A model generated the notes under the pieces. The model did not search any database and was not told the DNA's origin. It saw only the letters and a program-made list of their open reading frames with translations. This document shows, piece by piece, positions 22,292-33,971 of a stretch of 64,000 bases of DNA. The DNA is taken from positions 94,681,415 through 94,745,414 of the forward strand of contig OY998176.1 of NCBI GenBank assembly GCA_963921935.1, given 5' to 3'. The position numbers and the translations under genes were made by a program. Origin of the DNA: Galeruca laticollis. Taxonomy: Eukaryota > Arthropoda > Insecta > Coleoptera > Chrysomelidae. Each line of letters opens with the position of its first letter. Within the stretch, counting starts at the first letter, position 1.

Positions 22292-24761
22292 CTACGGACG
22301 GGAAATCTCATTAAATTTGAAACAATGGGTTAATTTTTCGAACAAGCTCAATAGAGCAAAGAACAGAAAATTATTTTTATTAAACTGTAGAAAACATGGG
22401 GTTTTTCCACAACATATCCTACACAACACTGATAGAACTGTTTCCTCATTACTTACACAGGATAGAAGTAATTTGCGGAGAGTGGAGGATCTTAACAGAA
22501 GGTTAAAAAATAAGATTTTAAATATTGAAATCGGTTTTGCGCATGAGTATGTCAATAAGCTGTCGAAAATCTTAAAAAGTAAGGAAGATATAAAAAGTAA
22601 TATCCCTTCAGGAATTTGGAATGAATGTTTTCATAGACAACAAATAAAATTGAATAGAGAATTTAAAAAAATCAAATTAAGAAATATTAATAAACTGAGA
22701 AATCTAGAGAAAAATACTGTTGAGACAATTCTAGTACAGGATAATTGGTTGAGAAATTTGACAGATGTTGATATACCCATGGAAGTCAGAAATTTTCTTT
22801 CATTGGGTCATAAATTTGGTATACCTCCTGATATTACTCAAATAGAAATTGAGAACATTTTAGCAGACGTTGAGAATCTTTTAAATGGAATCAATGACAA
22901 TTTAAGAAAAGACATAATCAGAGCAAAAATAACTAATAACATAACTAATTTCTTACATCAGAACAAAAAGAACACGTCATATTTAAATGCGTTGTACGAA
23001 GGGTGTCGAAGATTTCTAAAAAATCATCCAGAATTAATTGTCACTAAAGCTGATAAAGGCAATGTTACAGTAATTTTATACAAAGATCAGTATGTTGAAC
23101 TGGCGAATTCACTGTTAAACAATGATACTTACTATCAAAAAATTAATAACAATCCTAATTCAACAATATCCCAAAAATCGCAAACATTGGTTAGGAAATT
23201 TTTGGAATTTTTCGATGACGAAGATAGAAAACGAATAAAAATGAGCTCTTCAGTTATTCCAAAGTTTCATGGATTACCAAAGATTCACAAAGAAACATTG
23301 AGTTTACACCCAATTATCTTATCTATAGAATCACCTAATGAGAAAATTGCACAATGCATAACTGATAAACTTACAATATCTTATAATAGTAATAACAGGT
23401 TTCTTGTCAAAGACTCTTTTGAATTTGCAACGTTCATTCAAAATTATCAGTTACCTACCAATTATGTAATCATTAGTTTGGATGTTGTGTCACTTTTCAC
23501 TAATATACCGATCAATTTAGTAAAAAATAGTATTACCAAACATTGGAACTCTATTCAGGATTCTTGTAGATTAAATATTGACCAATTTTTGGAATTAGTA
23601 GACTTTGTTTATAACACTTCTGTTTTTGTTTTTAATGATGAATATTATAAACAAGTTTTTGGTACACCAATGGGTAGTTCTGTATCACCCATTTTTGCAC
23701 AATATGTCATGGACGATTCGATCGCTGAGTGTGTTGGGAATTTACCTTTTGATATCCCTCTTTTAAAAAAATATGTAGATGATATTATCACAGCTGTTCC
23801 TGAAGATGGTATCGAAACCATTCTTAACATTTTCAATGGCTACAATCAATACATCCAATTCACAGTGGAAAATGAAATTAGCAGATGTGTACCATTTTTG
23901 GACACAAAGTTAATAAGGACCAATGAAGGCAAGGTGATACTTGACTGGTACGTGAAACCTACCAGTTCAGGTAGATACCTCAACTTTAAGTCTAATCACC
24001 CCTACAAAATGAAGGTTAATTCAGAGTTGGGGATGAAGAACTGAATTAAAAAAATATCACATCCCACATTACTTAATAAAAACCTTAAAATTTTGATTGA
24101 TACGCTTCAAAAAAATAGTTATCCTATCAAACATCTCAAGAGGTTGATTTACAACACTCCTGGCGAGCATACTGTCAGTCATATTAATAGTATTGAAAAT
24201 GAACAGGATGCTTATTTCAATAATTCACAGCAGGTTACTTTTGGTTCATTTCCTTATATTAAAGATCTGTCAGAAAAAATCATCAAAGAGTTCAAGGGGA
24301 CCAATGTCAAAATTGCTCAAAGAACAGCCAAACCTTTACAGTCTCTTTTTACTAAGTTAAAACAACCGGAGGAATCCATGATGAAAACTAACGTAATATA
24401 TAGTATCTCTTGTAAAAATTGTAACAAAAAGTATGTAGGAATGACATCTCAGAATTTGAAATCACGTTGTGCTCAACATAAAAGCGATGCTAGGTTAAAA
24501 AAGCGAAAATGTGCATTATCAGAACATGTTATAGATGAGTTCCACCATATAGATTTTGATAAAGTAAAGATTCTTGATGTAGAAAGAAACAATAACAAAA
24601 GAAATTTTTCAGAAATGTATCATATTAATAACATTGAGGAACCAATGAATAGAAGGTCTGACATTGAGTCACTTAGTAAGATTTATACATATTTGTTGCA
24701 CTTTAATAATGTCCACTCCGGTAGCGAGGAGATTGATTACCAAATTAGTGTTTTAAGTTAA
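22263..24761 (+). pseudogene. Penelope reverse transcriptase/GIY-YIG endonuclease, one stop
   Basis: The frame has 832 codons from ATG 22263 and is open except for TGA at 24042-24044 (codon 594), which looks like a CGA-to-TGA change. Penelope RT blocks are seen: VTKADKGN, KFHGLPKIHK, ISLDVVSLFTNIP, FGTPMGSSVSPIFAQYVMD, the active-site YVDD at residues 504-507, and PFLDTKLIR. The endonuclease has IYSISCKNCNKKYVG (I712-Y713 and Y724-V725-G726, with a CxxC insert characteristic of Penelope), GMTSQNLKSR and SEHVIDEFHH. The RT uses the cut DNA end as primer. It is close to intact. Confidence 0.92.
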
Positions 24762-25849
24762 TGGTTGGCTGAAGTGACAGGTCAGTCGAGTGTTCACAAT
24801 ACAAACATTATTTAATATTTCATTTAAAAACAAAACAATTTTTATACATTATGGCTATCACAGCTCAGTTGCGAATGCAAATGATTTCCAAACAGTCGGG
24901 CCTTAACGTGAGAGGTTAGGTCCTTTCCATGTGTTAAAAGTTACAGATCTTACATCACTTTTCCTAACTGACATTATTATTGTTATGAGAATTTTAAATT
25001 ATCAATACTGATTTTCATGGAAATTAACATCAGACGAAAGTGGAGATCGTTAGTATTTGCGGGTGGGTTTTGTTTGGCTTTTTTATTTAATAATAGTAAT
25101 GCTGGAATGGGTTGACAGTTGGGGAATACCGAATGTGAGAGGTTTGAGTGTTCACTGACTGTTTGCTTATTTCGTCATCCCAATTTTTTACATTTTACAA
25201 AAGACAGGTGGCAGCTGTCAGACAATAGTCTGGTTAAATTTAAAGGTGTAATTTTTCAATATTGACGTGATCCTAGGTGTGGACATTAATATATTATTGT
25301 TTTTCTTTGAAGTTTTCACCAAAGCCACCTAAAAAACTCAACAGTATTGCTGAGAAATTTTGATTTTTATTAAATGTTTTTACTTCAACCTTGTAATTGC
25401 CCCCCGTATCTCTCTCTACCTTTCGACAGCAGTCGATTTCATGTCGAAGTATATATTCAATAAAATCAGTTCGTTCCTTGTGTACGTCTTTTGGTTTTTA
25501 AAAAACAGGAAAAAAATCCTGGCTCTCATTACTATATGTAGGAGAGAAATTATATTTAGTCGACATTTTTATCTTTAGTGGATGAAAGTTTTCCTGAAAT
25601 TTGTGAAATGTGAGTTTAATTTTAAATCAACACTACAAGTAAGTCGTAATGATTTAAGAAATTGTTTTCTTTATTAAGTTAACCGATTTTTTCTTTCTGG
25701 TTTATTATAGCCTTTGAAAGAAGACAATGCTCTTCGAAAGCTTAGGTAATGTACTATTTGATTCACTTTATCTCTAACCTGTAAAGTTTTTTTGGCTGCT
25801 ATCCCCACGAGTTTGAGGGTTTTTCAACAAAGACCACTCTTTGAAGTTT

Positions 25850-25850
<1 letters not shown>
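24762..25850. other. Non-coding tail of the Penelope element and spacer
   Basis: No coding signal is seen. At 25708-25745 there is an imperfect stem, CCTTTGAAAGAAGA, short loop, then TCTTCGAAAGCTTAGG. The GAAA after the stem resembles the 3' half of a hammerhead core, but the 5' core is not convincing. Confidence 0.4.

Positions 25851-25906
<56 letters not shown>
25850..25906. repeat. (TA)n microsatellite
   Basis: A run of alternating T and A with one ACAT interruption. A second, shorter TA run lies at 26142-26162, on the other side of the adjacent palindrome. Confidence 0.95.
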
Positions 25907-25909
<3 letters not shown>

Positions 25910-26130
25910 TGTTTTTGAATGAAACTCTTGGTCTCTAGTTAATTCCACAATATAATAAAAGTCATTGAAAATTCTAAAAAATTGACAATTGATATTGATT
26001 TATCGAAACAATTGTCAATTTTTTAGAATTTTTAATAACTTTTAATTAATTGTGGAATTAACTAGAGACCAAGAGTTTCATTCAGAAACACTAATATGAG
26101 CATATTCCACGAAGTAAGGGTCGAGACAGG
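25907..26130. repeat. Palindromic Penelope-type terminal repeat
   Basis: Two arms of roughly 85 bp (about 25910-25995 and 26003-26092) are inverted copies: GTTTCTGAATGAAACTCTTGG-type ends, TAGTTAATTCCACAAT, and AAAATTGACAATTG near the centre. The right side continues into ATTCCACGAAGTAAGGGTCG, which is also present at both edges of Penelope element 2 (about 32190-32210 and 33935-33965). This is therefore a head-to-head terminal fragment of that family with no coding part. Confidence 0.85.
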
Positions 26131-29100
26131 TAATTTCATAAATATATATATATATATATATATTATTATGCTCCACGTTTCAGGAGACAGATTTTATTAT
26201 AATTATAATTATCAATACCTATCCGAATATTTTAATTATAATTTTATTTTGCTCCACGTTGCAGGGACAAATTTGGTAGAAATATAAATATTGTATGTAT
26301 ACAATTTATTTTTTGAAATTCAATTTAGATAAATATGGTGTATACTATTTACGTAAAAGTTATAGGACGCCAACTTACCATTAATAGGCAAGTAAAATTA
26401 AATAAAATTATTCAGACCTTATTGAAATTTCCATAAAAATAAATATGAAAATATATTTGCTCCGGCTCTATACAGAATCTCTTATTTACAGGGAGTCAGT
26501 TCTTAAAAAAATGGCAGCATTAAATTGTGTCTTTTTTTTAATTAAATTCAAATTTGTTACAATTTTACAATTTATATATTTATGTTTTAAATTCTAATTA
26601 AAGAAACACCCTGTACTGTAATTTCTTTTGTTTTACCGAAATTTATCATATTCAATCTTTTTACTACTTCAATCTCAATTTATTAATTGAATCTCTTACC
26701 TTTTAATATACAGAAACTGCTTCTTTTTTGTATTCCTCAAACAAAGATCTTTGTTTTGGACTATTTTTTCAATACTAAAATTACCTTATAAAAAAATATG
26801 TTAAGATTACATTTACCAGAAAAAAATTCAATGTCATATGATCTAAGAAATAAAAAAACTCACACAACTACGAAACTTCTATAACATTATCCAGACCTTT
26901 CTCAAATTACTCTCCTCTTTCCTCAAAATCTTCTGAATCTATTTTATTTGTATATATTAGAAGTGTTACGTTACTCTCATGTATTTCTTCACCAACCTTC
27001 CGTCATTCCAAAATATTTTATCTCCCTTTTCAATATGATGTTTTATTTTCTAGATTATTAATTATATTCTCAAATTATTCTCCTATTGTTCAAAATCTTC
27101 TAAATATGTCTTATTTATGTATAATAACTGTCTTACATCAATCTCCTGTATTTCTTCATCAACCTTCCATTATTGAAAAATATTTCATATCTTTTAAATA
27201 TACTGTTTTATTTTTGAATTATATTCGTTATATAATTCGTATTGACTTTAATGTGGTTAATTTTAAATATTTTAATCTTATCCAATCTATTTTGTATTTT
27301 TTCTCCTTTGGAAAATTTTTCTTGTCAACAAAGATTCTGTCAAGTACCTAGTTTTTGTTTTCAACACACTCCATCCTAACTTAGCTACCTAAATTTTTGA
27401 AGGATTGTTTGTAATGTCATTTACTGTCAAACCCCAAAACATCATAAACATTCTCACATAATTCTATAAATTATACTTTCAGCCCTCTGCAAAACTAACA
27501 GCCAAACAGAAGTATGTGACGGTAAAAATCCTGGAGGTTCACTCAACATCTGCATAGCTTTGTACATATCACATGGAGAATATAATTGGATAATAACACA
27601 AGTCGTTATCATCTACATTCGACAAGCAGCGACACAGTTCGTCCTCCATTCTCACACGTTAGATCCATCTATCGACAAATAATACGCTGCACACTACATT
27701 TATTACTGACATTCATAATAAAACATACCACAAAATTTTACGATACAATGAAATTATAAAAATATGGAAAGTATATTGTGACAAATCTTTCAGAAGTAGT
27801 TTGTGCACGTGATATAAACTTCAAATTGGTAGACAGGAAATGACAGAGCAAATGCGACATATACAAGAAGTATGAATGAACTTGTTGATAAAAATGTAGA
27901 AAATGTTGAACAAAATATATCAATATTGGATTTTATTCAATGGAAATTAACTGATAAAATATCAGTAACGCAATTGTATCGAATCTACCATTTTCTTTTC
28001 AAATGATAATAATTTTTTCTGATTCCCGAAGACTTGTGTAAGACGTTAGCTCGAGTTTCTCAGCTTCGTGTAGGGCGTACACTAACAAATTTCTCATCAC
28101 AATCAGAAATATTGTGTTTCACAAATACAACTTCCACTTAAGTAATTAAATATGAAATGTATTATCAACACATGTCACTACTATGGTGGAATAACTTGTA
28201 TGTGACAATATATATATTGTACATGTGGCTTAAGCTGAGCACAGTATTTTTCATGTACTTCAAAATAGACAGTTGTTGTCAAAATTCCCAGCTAGCAGAA
28301 TAAAAATTGTTTTAAAATATCGGAAGATGAGTTTATTTCGCTTTGAATTATTTAACTCTATTCTCAGGTGGGTTCAGTTCGTTCTAATATAAACGTATTT
28401 TATAATTTCCAAAGTATTTTCTGAATTCAATTTTTAGATCATTAATTTTGTTCTGTATTATCTCCTGTGAACGTATATGTACGATCAGAAATACCTCTTA
28501 ATCGCTTCCTGACACTTACTATGAATAAATGACTTGTCTGTTACCAATGATCCACTAAATTTCACTGTCCAAATAAGAATTTTTATTCAATTGAATATGT
28601 TCATTTCCTATCAACATTTCTAAAATGATTTAAATAATGTCCAATGAAAATAAGTTTAACGATTATATACAATTGCCCAAATCAACAAATTACAATTTTA
28701 GTTTTCCTTTTTAATACAAAAAATGAAATCGTATCTTTCACGAATAGATTAAAACAACCCACAAATTGAATGAACGCCTAATATCTAATTTCAAAAGTTT
28801 CTAATTTTTTTTATAAACAGTCCAAAATTTGAATTGTCACTTGACTCCTCGATAAATGTCAAGTACCCGACTTTTTTTCATAATTTCTTCCGCTAGTTCA
28901 ATTATTCGATGAGTATACTTGTATTTAGTTGTTATTTGAATTCAATTTTTAATTACAATATTTAGATGCATCTAATTTTAATTTTGTTTCAAGGCCTGAT
29001 GTTCAATGATATAATAATCTATTTAATTAATTCTGGAGCGAACTCACCAGAAGTCTGGACGTAGAGGAGAAAAAACTGCAGCCTCGTACAACTGCAAACA

Positions 29101-30382
29101 CTAATTCAGGATTGAGGATCCAACACCTTTTTTGAACCAAGAATGATTTTTCGAAAAAACAAGCACTGAATTTAATCTGAATATACCGAATAACTAATTA
29201 ATTACACTGTTCAATTACTGTTATATAAATTTTTTGGAGAAATCTAACATGAGATGTTCCCTGTTCGGATTCTCAAATTCAACTCCCTCATTTTTTCAAA
29301 TAAATAACCGCATTCTACTGTGGTTACCCACTTTTCTCTTTTCCAAAAAAAACTAAACTTGTTATTTTCTTACAACAAAGATTTGGGATACTTTTAATAC
29401 AACTTCTTGCCTATCATAACTTATATTTTCTCCAACCTATAAATATGTTTCCCAATTGCGACAGGTTAATGTCATCGGGAACCAAATAATGTGCCAAATC
29501 TTACATATACAGGGTTTTTCAATCATATTGATTTTATAGACAATACAGGGTTTGCGAAAAGTATCAGGAATGCTACAAATAGAGGAAAAAAAGAATTATT
29601 CTCAACTTCATCAATAAAGAAACAATAATGTACTTACATCCAATGTGAAATTATTTTCCTTTATGTAGAACATAAGATTGAAGAACTCATCACATGGCGT
29701 TAATCAGGAGAAAGCGACATTCAAAGTTAGCAATACTAATAACAGCATTAAGGTTGTTATCAGGTAATATAATAATAAAAACAATAAAACATAAAACCTG
29801 CATGATTTTATGATATTAATCTCGGGCAGGTTCTATGTCTAACTGCATTCTGACGAAATCTGAGATTTTTTTATTTGTAAACTTGCTAAATTCTAATCCT
29901 TAGTCTGGAAACAATTTAATATTATTTGCAATCTTTTCATTTCCGTGCTTTGGGGTGCAAACGGAATAATATCATTTGTAAACATTTTGGATTCTTAAAC
30001 TTACCTGCATTGTGTAGTTAAGGGTATTAAGCTATACAGAGATCGCCTCTCCGACAAAATAAAAATAATTCCAAGGCATAATAAAGCTCAAAATCAGCAA
30101 ATTTATATTATATGGAATTATCCTAATGTGCTTTCAACTATAAGAGTATATTTAGACATGGCAAATAAACTTTATGATAATATTCTAATTTTAATGATCC
30201 GCTAAGCTTTAATAATAGCTACCGTAATTTGTGTCCCTTTTATGGAATTCTAGGAAATTTTCAAGTAAAATAAAGCTTCACGTCCCTTCTACTTCTATGT
30301 ATTCTTCACTATATAAATATGGCAATTTCAGTGTTACTGTAGTTAGCTTTATTTTCGAACACTTTTAGTAAGAATAGAAAAA
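26131..30382. other. Long AT-rich stretch without recognised genes
   Basis: Very low GC and no supported reading frame. Minor structures: GCTCCACGTTKCAGG occurs twice (about 26170 and 26252). A possible small inverted-repeat element lies at 26484-26618. Fragments of the common insect transposon end TACAGGGTTT lie at about 29510 and 29545. Confidence 0.5.
26484..26618. mobile_element. Possible short MITE with TACAGGG ends
   Basis: The left end reads TTTACAGGGAGTCAGTTC and the right end, reverse-complemented, TACAGGGTGTTTCTTTAATT. The interior of about 110 bp is almost pure A/T. The ends match each other only for 8-10 bases, and no target duplication is clear. Confidence 0.3.
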
Positions 30383-31665
30383 ATAACGTCCCAGAAAGAA
30401 AAAGGAGTATTGATGAATAGTGGCTATAGTTATCGAAGTGTGCGTCTTAATAAAGACAGTTCTGTTTCATGGAGATGTTCTCTTTGTCACTGATCATTGT
30501 CATGCACCAAATCCTGCAAAAAATGAAGCATTGAAATATGTAACTCCTATTCGACAATCAGCGAAAAATTGCGTCGAAAAACCGAGATAAATCATAAATC
30601 AAGTTGCCGCTAATATTTCTGAAGAAGCTGCTGAATATTGTTCGTAGCAGAGGAATATTGAACGTAATCGCCTACGAAAACATCTACCTTACGCGAATCC
30701 AAGAGCTGTTGCGGAAATTACTATTCCAAAAATGTTAAGGACAACTGGTAGAAACGAAAACTTTATTTTATGGGATTCTGGCAACAACTATCCTGGCCGA
30801 ATGTTCATATTTGGAACAGAGAACAATTTCAACACTTTGTTAAATCATCGTTATTGTTTGTTGATGGAATATTTAAATATTTTACCAAGTGTTCACTATT
30901 CATGCGCTGGTACACCATCGTGATTCACCATTATTTCATATTTTTATGCAAGATAAACGGGAAGCATCGTAAGTTTTTCGAAAATTACTCGACATGAAAG
31001 ACAGTTTACAACCACTGAGTTTTGTGTGTGATTTTGAAATAGCAATGCAATATCTGTGGTATTCGGCGAACATCTAGTAATGGGTTGTTTTTTTATTTCG
31101 GTCAAAACGTATGGCTCAAAATTCAAAAGCTTAACTTAACAAACCTGTACCTGAACGATGGTAATTTTCGTCTCCATACAGACATGATCTTATCCTTAAT
31201 TTTTGTGCCCATTGATAATGTTGTAGCTAAATTCGAAATCCTAGTTGACCAATGTCTACTGGAAATGGACGACATAATGAGTTATTAGGAAGATACCTAC
31301 ATCGGTAGATTGAGAAGAAATCGCAGATTGGAACCATTGTTTCCTATTCATGTGTGGATAATGATGATAGAGTAATCAGTGATTTACCAAGAACCAATAA
31401 TTTTGTAGAAGGATTGCGTAGAGCTTTCGAACAGACAATCGATTGCCACCGCCCATCTGTGAATAAAATTATTGAACATTCTAAAACGGAACAGGATCAG
31501 GTGCAAATGACGTTAGATCGATATAATTCTGTATTTCGACAACCAGAAGCTCCTAAAAGTAAATATGTGCTAGTTAATAGGGGAATAAAAACTCTAATGC
31601 AAAATTATAATAGAATGGACCATATTCATTATTTGCAGGGAATATCTCATAATTTTGAATTGTAA
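30383..31665 (+). pseudogene. MULE-type transposase with N-terminal FLYWCH finger, decayed
   Basis: A FLYWCH-like start is seen at 30383-30480 (SQKEKGVLMNSGYSYRS ... SWRC). It is followed in shifting frames by a MULE transposase: AANISEEAAEY, RNIERN, EITIPKMLRTTGRNE, FVDGIFKYFTKCS, an EPLSFVCDFE-like block, then RTNNFVEGLRRAFEQTIDCH (about 31390-31450) and YLQGISHNFEL at the C-terminus. At least four frame changes and several stops break it. Such proteins are common in insect genomes as Mutator-like elements. I could not find terminal inverted repeats; the right side abuts the I-like LINE end at about 31695. Confidence 0.75.
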
Positions 31666-31813
31666 CTAATTGGAGAATATTGTTGTTTTTTCTTTATTAA
31701 AAAATAGTCGCATCCACCAAGAGGTGGACGGAACAATATGAGAGCTATACAGTGATTGCCCACTTATAAATTAAGCATATACAAATATTTAACTAAATAT
31801 TCACCATATTAAA

Positions 31814-31963
31814 CTAAATACTATTTAAAACGTCTATATCCTTAAGGAAGTTTGTTATATTGTCTATTGGAGAATGTTCACCAAGCAACTCTTTCAGATT
31901 AATAGGGATATCATGTGTTTTGCGTTGCTGATGATATTTGTTGCAATCTATTAATATGTGTTT
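31814..31963 (-). pseudogene. C-terminal end of the I-like LINE protein
   Basis: The minus-strand frame reads KHILIDCNKYHQQRKTHD, LLGEHSPIDNITNFLKDI and stops at 31814. This is the usual end of I-clade ORF2 proteins. The codons for KHIL are repeated across the Penelope insertion at 33972-33988, which identifies the target duplication. Confidence 0.8.
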
Positions 31964-32035
31964 TGAATGAAACTCACGGTTTCTAGTTAATACCACAATA
32001 TGGATAATAAAAATTTTTGAAAATTCTAAAAAATT

Positions 32036-32069
32036 GACAATTGTTTCGATAAATCAATATCATCGTCAG
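32036..32069 (-). ncRNA. Hammerhead-ribozyme-like motif, Penelope 2 (copy 1)
   Basis: The minus strand reads CTGACGA, then a GATA/TATC stem with a short loop, then GAAAC, AATT and GTC. This is the order of conserved core pieces in type-III hammerheads of Penelope elements, including the very short stem III. One extra base lies between CTGACGA and the stem, and stem I is weak, so this may be a decayed or minimal ribozyme. Confidence 0.4.
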
Positions 32070-32225
32070 AATGACAGAAGTTACATTTCATTTGATTCCT
32101 ACCTAATGTTTCGTAGTTATTTTTGGCTATACCAAGAAGTGACCTAACTGGTGGTTGACTTAATATATAGTGAAATTAATTGTCTTGACCCTTACTTCGT
32201 GGAATCTACTCATATTAGTGTTTTA

Positions 32226-32412
32226 AATCAAACTCACGGTTTCTAGTTAATACCACAATATAATAAAAATTGTTGATAATTCTGAAAAATTGACAATTGT
32301 TTCGATAAATAAATACATATTCAATGATATCGATTTATCAGAACAAGAATTTTCAACAATTTTTATTATATTGTGGTATTAACCAGAAACCGTGAGTTTC
32401 ATTTAAAACACT
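32226..32412. repeat. Head-to-head Penelope terminal repeat (palindrome)
   Basis: Left arm about 32226-32305 and right arm about 32335-32412 are inverted copies built of AAACTCACGGTTTCTAGTTA, ATACCACAATATAATAAAAA and AAAAATTGACAATTG. It mirrors the palindrome at 25907-26092, showing the same junction type formed independently or was inherited in the family. Confidence 0.85.
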
Positions 32413-32623
32413 GACTCAATATATGTTAATAGAAAAAAGAAGAAGATGTGGTATTACAAATATTGAAGCTTGGGTATTATTAGCCCTATGGTGATATCCT
32501 GGATATCATTTTTCCAATTAAGATAAGTATAACTATGCAATGATATAGAAAACCAGGCAAACTATGTCTGCGGATCTTTACAATTAAACAGTTTATTAGT
32601 GGAGAACTCCCTAGATTTAACTG

Positions 32624-33370
32624 TTAATTGACAACTTCATATTGTGGGTTTCTTAAATGTCTTCTAATTTCCAATTCTTCAAGGAAATCCAGTTCTTGTT
32701 TCTTTTCACAAATATGCAGCACTTCTGGTTTTGTGTTAGGTTTCAATGACTGATTGGTGTCAAGTAGATGTTTTGCGTAGTGGGATTTATCTGGTTGTTT
32801 CAATCTGTATGTTTGAGGGTGTTCACTGTATCGGATTTCAAAATTCCTAAGGGTCTGACCCAAATAGACAGCATTACATTCTGGACATTTGAGTTTATAT
32901 ATACCTGACTTCTTTAATGGTGGTATTTTTTTTTTTACATTTAACAATTTTGTACTAACGTCACTTTCTGTTTCAAAAGAAATTGTTATATTCGTTGCTG
33001 AAGATATTATCTTTGAAATTTTATTAGAAATAGTTTCTGCATATGTGATGGTTTTATAAGTTTTCATTTCATCAGTTTGTTTAGGAGATATTAGTTGTAA
33101 TGCTACTTTTTTCTCTTTTTTATTAATTAGCTTATTTATCATATCTAATGGATAACCGTTGGATGTTGCTATTTGTCTAATTGTATTTATCTCTCTATCA
33201 AAATTACATGCGTTCATAGGAACTGAAAAACCTCTATGTGTCATTGAATTATATGCCCCTTGTTTATGGGACATGGGGTGATTGGAATTAAATGGAATTG
33301 TCACATCAGTCTGTGTTGGTTTTCGGTAAATTGGATAATCAAGTACATTATTGACTCTTCGAATTTTCAA
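32624..33370 (-). pseudogene. Penelope RT C-terminus and GIY-YIG endonuclease fragment
   Basis: About 248 open codons. The start (YPIYRKPTQTDVTIPFNSNH, HRGFSVPM) is the end of the Penelope RT; the palm with YVDD is absent. The endonuclease follows with SGIYKLKCPECNAVYLGQT (GIY-type block with the Penelope CxxC insert), FEIRYSEH and SHYAKHLLDTNQS. The frame ends RHLRNPQYEVVN. The coding part for the same C-terminal residues reappears inverted at 33470-33530. It is too truncated to be active. Confidence 0.88.
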
Positions 33371-33823
33371 ATGAAGAAAATTGATGGAGCTATTTTCTTC
33401 AATTTCTAATGTGAATTTAATTTTTGGGTATTATTGATGTGGTTGAAAAATACATCTAATTGTCCTGGAAGAATTGGAAATTAGAAGACATTTAAGAAAC
33501 CCACAATATGAAGTTGTCAATGAACTGTTAAATCTGAACTAATAAACTGTCTTCTTAAGTGATAATTGTAAAGATCCGCAGACATAGTTTTCCTGGTTTT
33601 CTATATCATTGCACAGTTATACTGATCTTAATTAGAAAAATGATATCCAGGATATCACCATGGGGCTAATAATATATAAGCTTCAATATTGGTAATATCA
33701 CATCTTCTTCTTTTTTCTATTAACATATATTAAGTTAATCACCAGTAAGGTCACTTCTTGTTCTAGCCAAAAATATCTACGAAATATCAGGTAGGCATCA
33801 AATGAAATGTAACCTCTGTCATT

Positions 33824-33858
33824 CTGACGATGATATTGATTTATCGAAACAATTGTGA
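33824..33858 (+). ncRNA. Hammerhead-ribozyme-like motif, Penelope 2 (copy 2)
   Basis: Same core order as the copy at 32036-32069: CTGACGA at 33824-33830, GATA and TATC stem, GAAAC at 33846-33850, AATTG. The cleavage-site triplet reads GTG instead of GTC, so this copy is probably inactive if it ever was a ribozyme. Confidence 0.35.
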
Positions 33859-33971
33859 ATTTTCTAGAATTTTCAATAATTTTTATTATATTGTGGTACT
33901 AACTAGAAACCGTTCCATTTGAAACACTAATATGAGTAGATTCCACGAAGTAAGGGTCGAGACAGTTCATT

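Larger units (their letters stand above)
22216..25330 (+). mobile_element. Penelope-like retroelement 1
   Basis: The element carries a single long frame with a Penelope reverse transcriptase followed by a GIY-YIG endonuclease. Its left edge is a perfect inverted repeat (22216-22248 against 22259-22291), so it begins with an inverted scrap of its own 5' end. That is a known trait of Penelope elements, which often carry partial inverted or tandem copies. The 3' boundary is not defined; the region to about 25330 is non-coding. Confidence 0.85.
31964..33971 (-). mobile_element. Penelope-like retroelement 2, truncated, with large inverted repeat
   Basis: The element is flanked by a 17-bp duplication: TCTATTAATATGTGTTT at 31947-31963 and TCTAATAATATGTGTTT at 33972-33988 (one mismatch). 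It contains the C-terminal RT and GIY-YIG part of a Penelope frame on the minus strand. The DNA from about 32430 to 32700 is repeated in inverted orientation at about 33460-33740, and terminal-repeat DNA follows on each side. This inverted organisation is a Penelope trait. Confidence 0.85.

Noticed and set aside
27106..27351. Plus-strand open frame of 81 codons
   Set aside because: Phe/Ile/Tyr-rich translation of AT-rich DNA, starting and ending in spacer.
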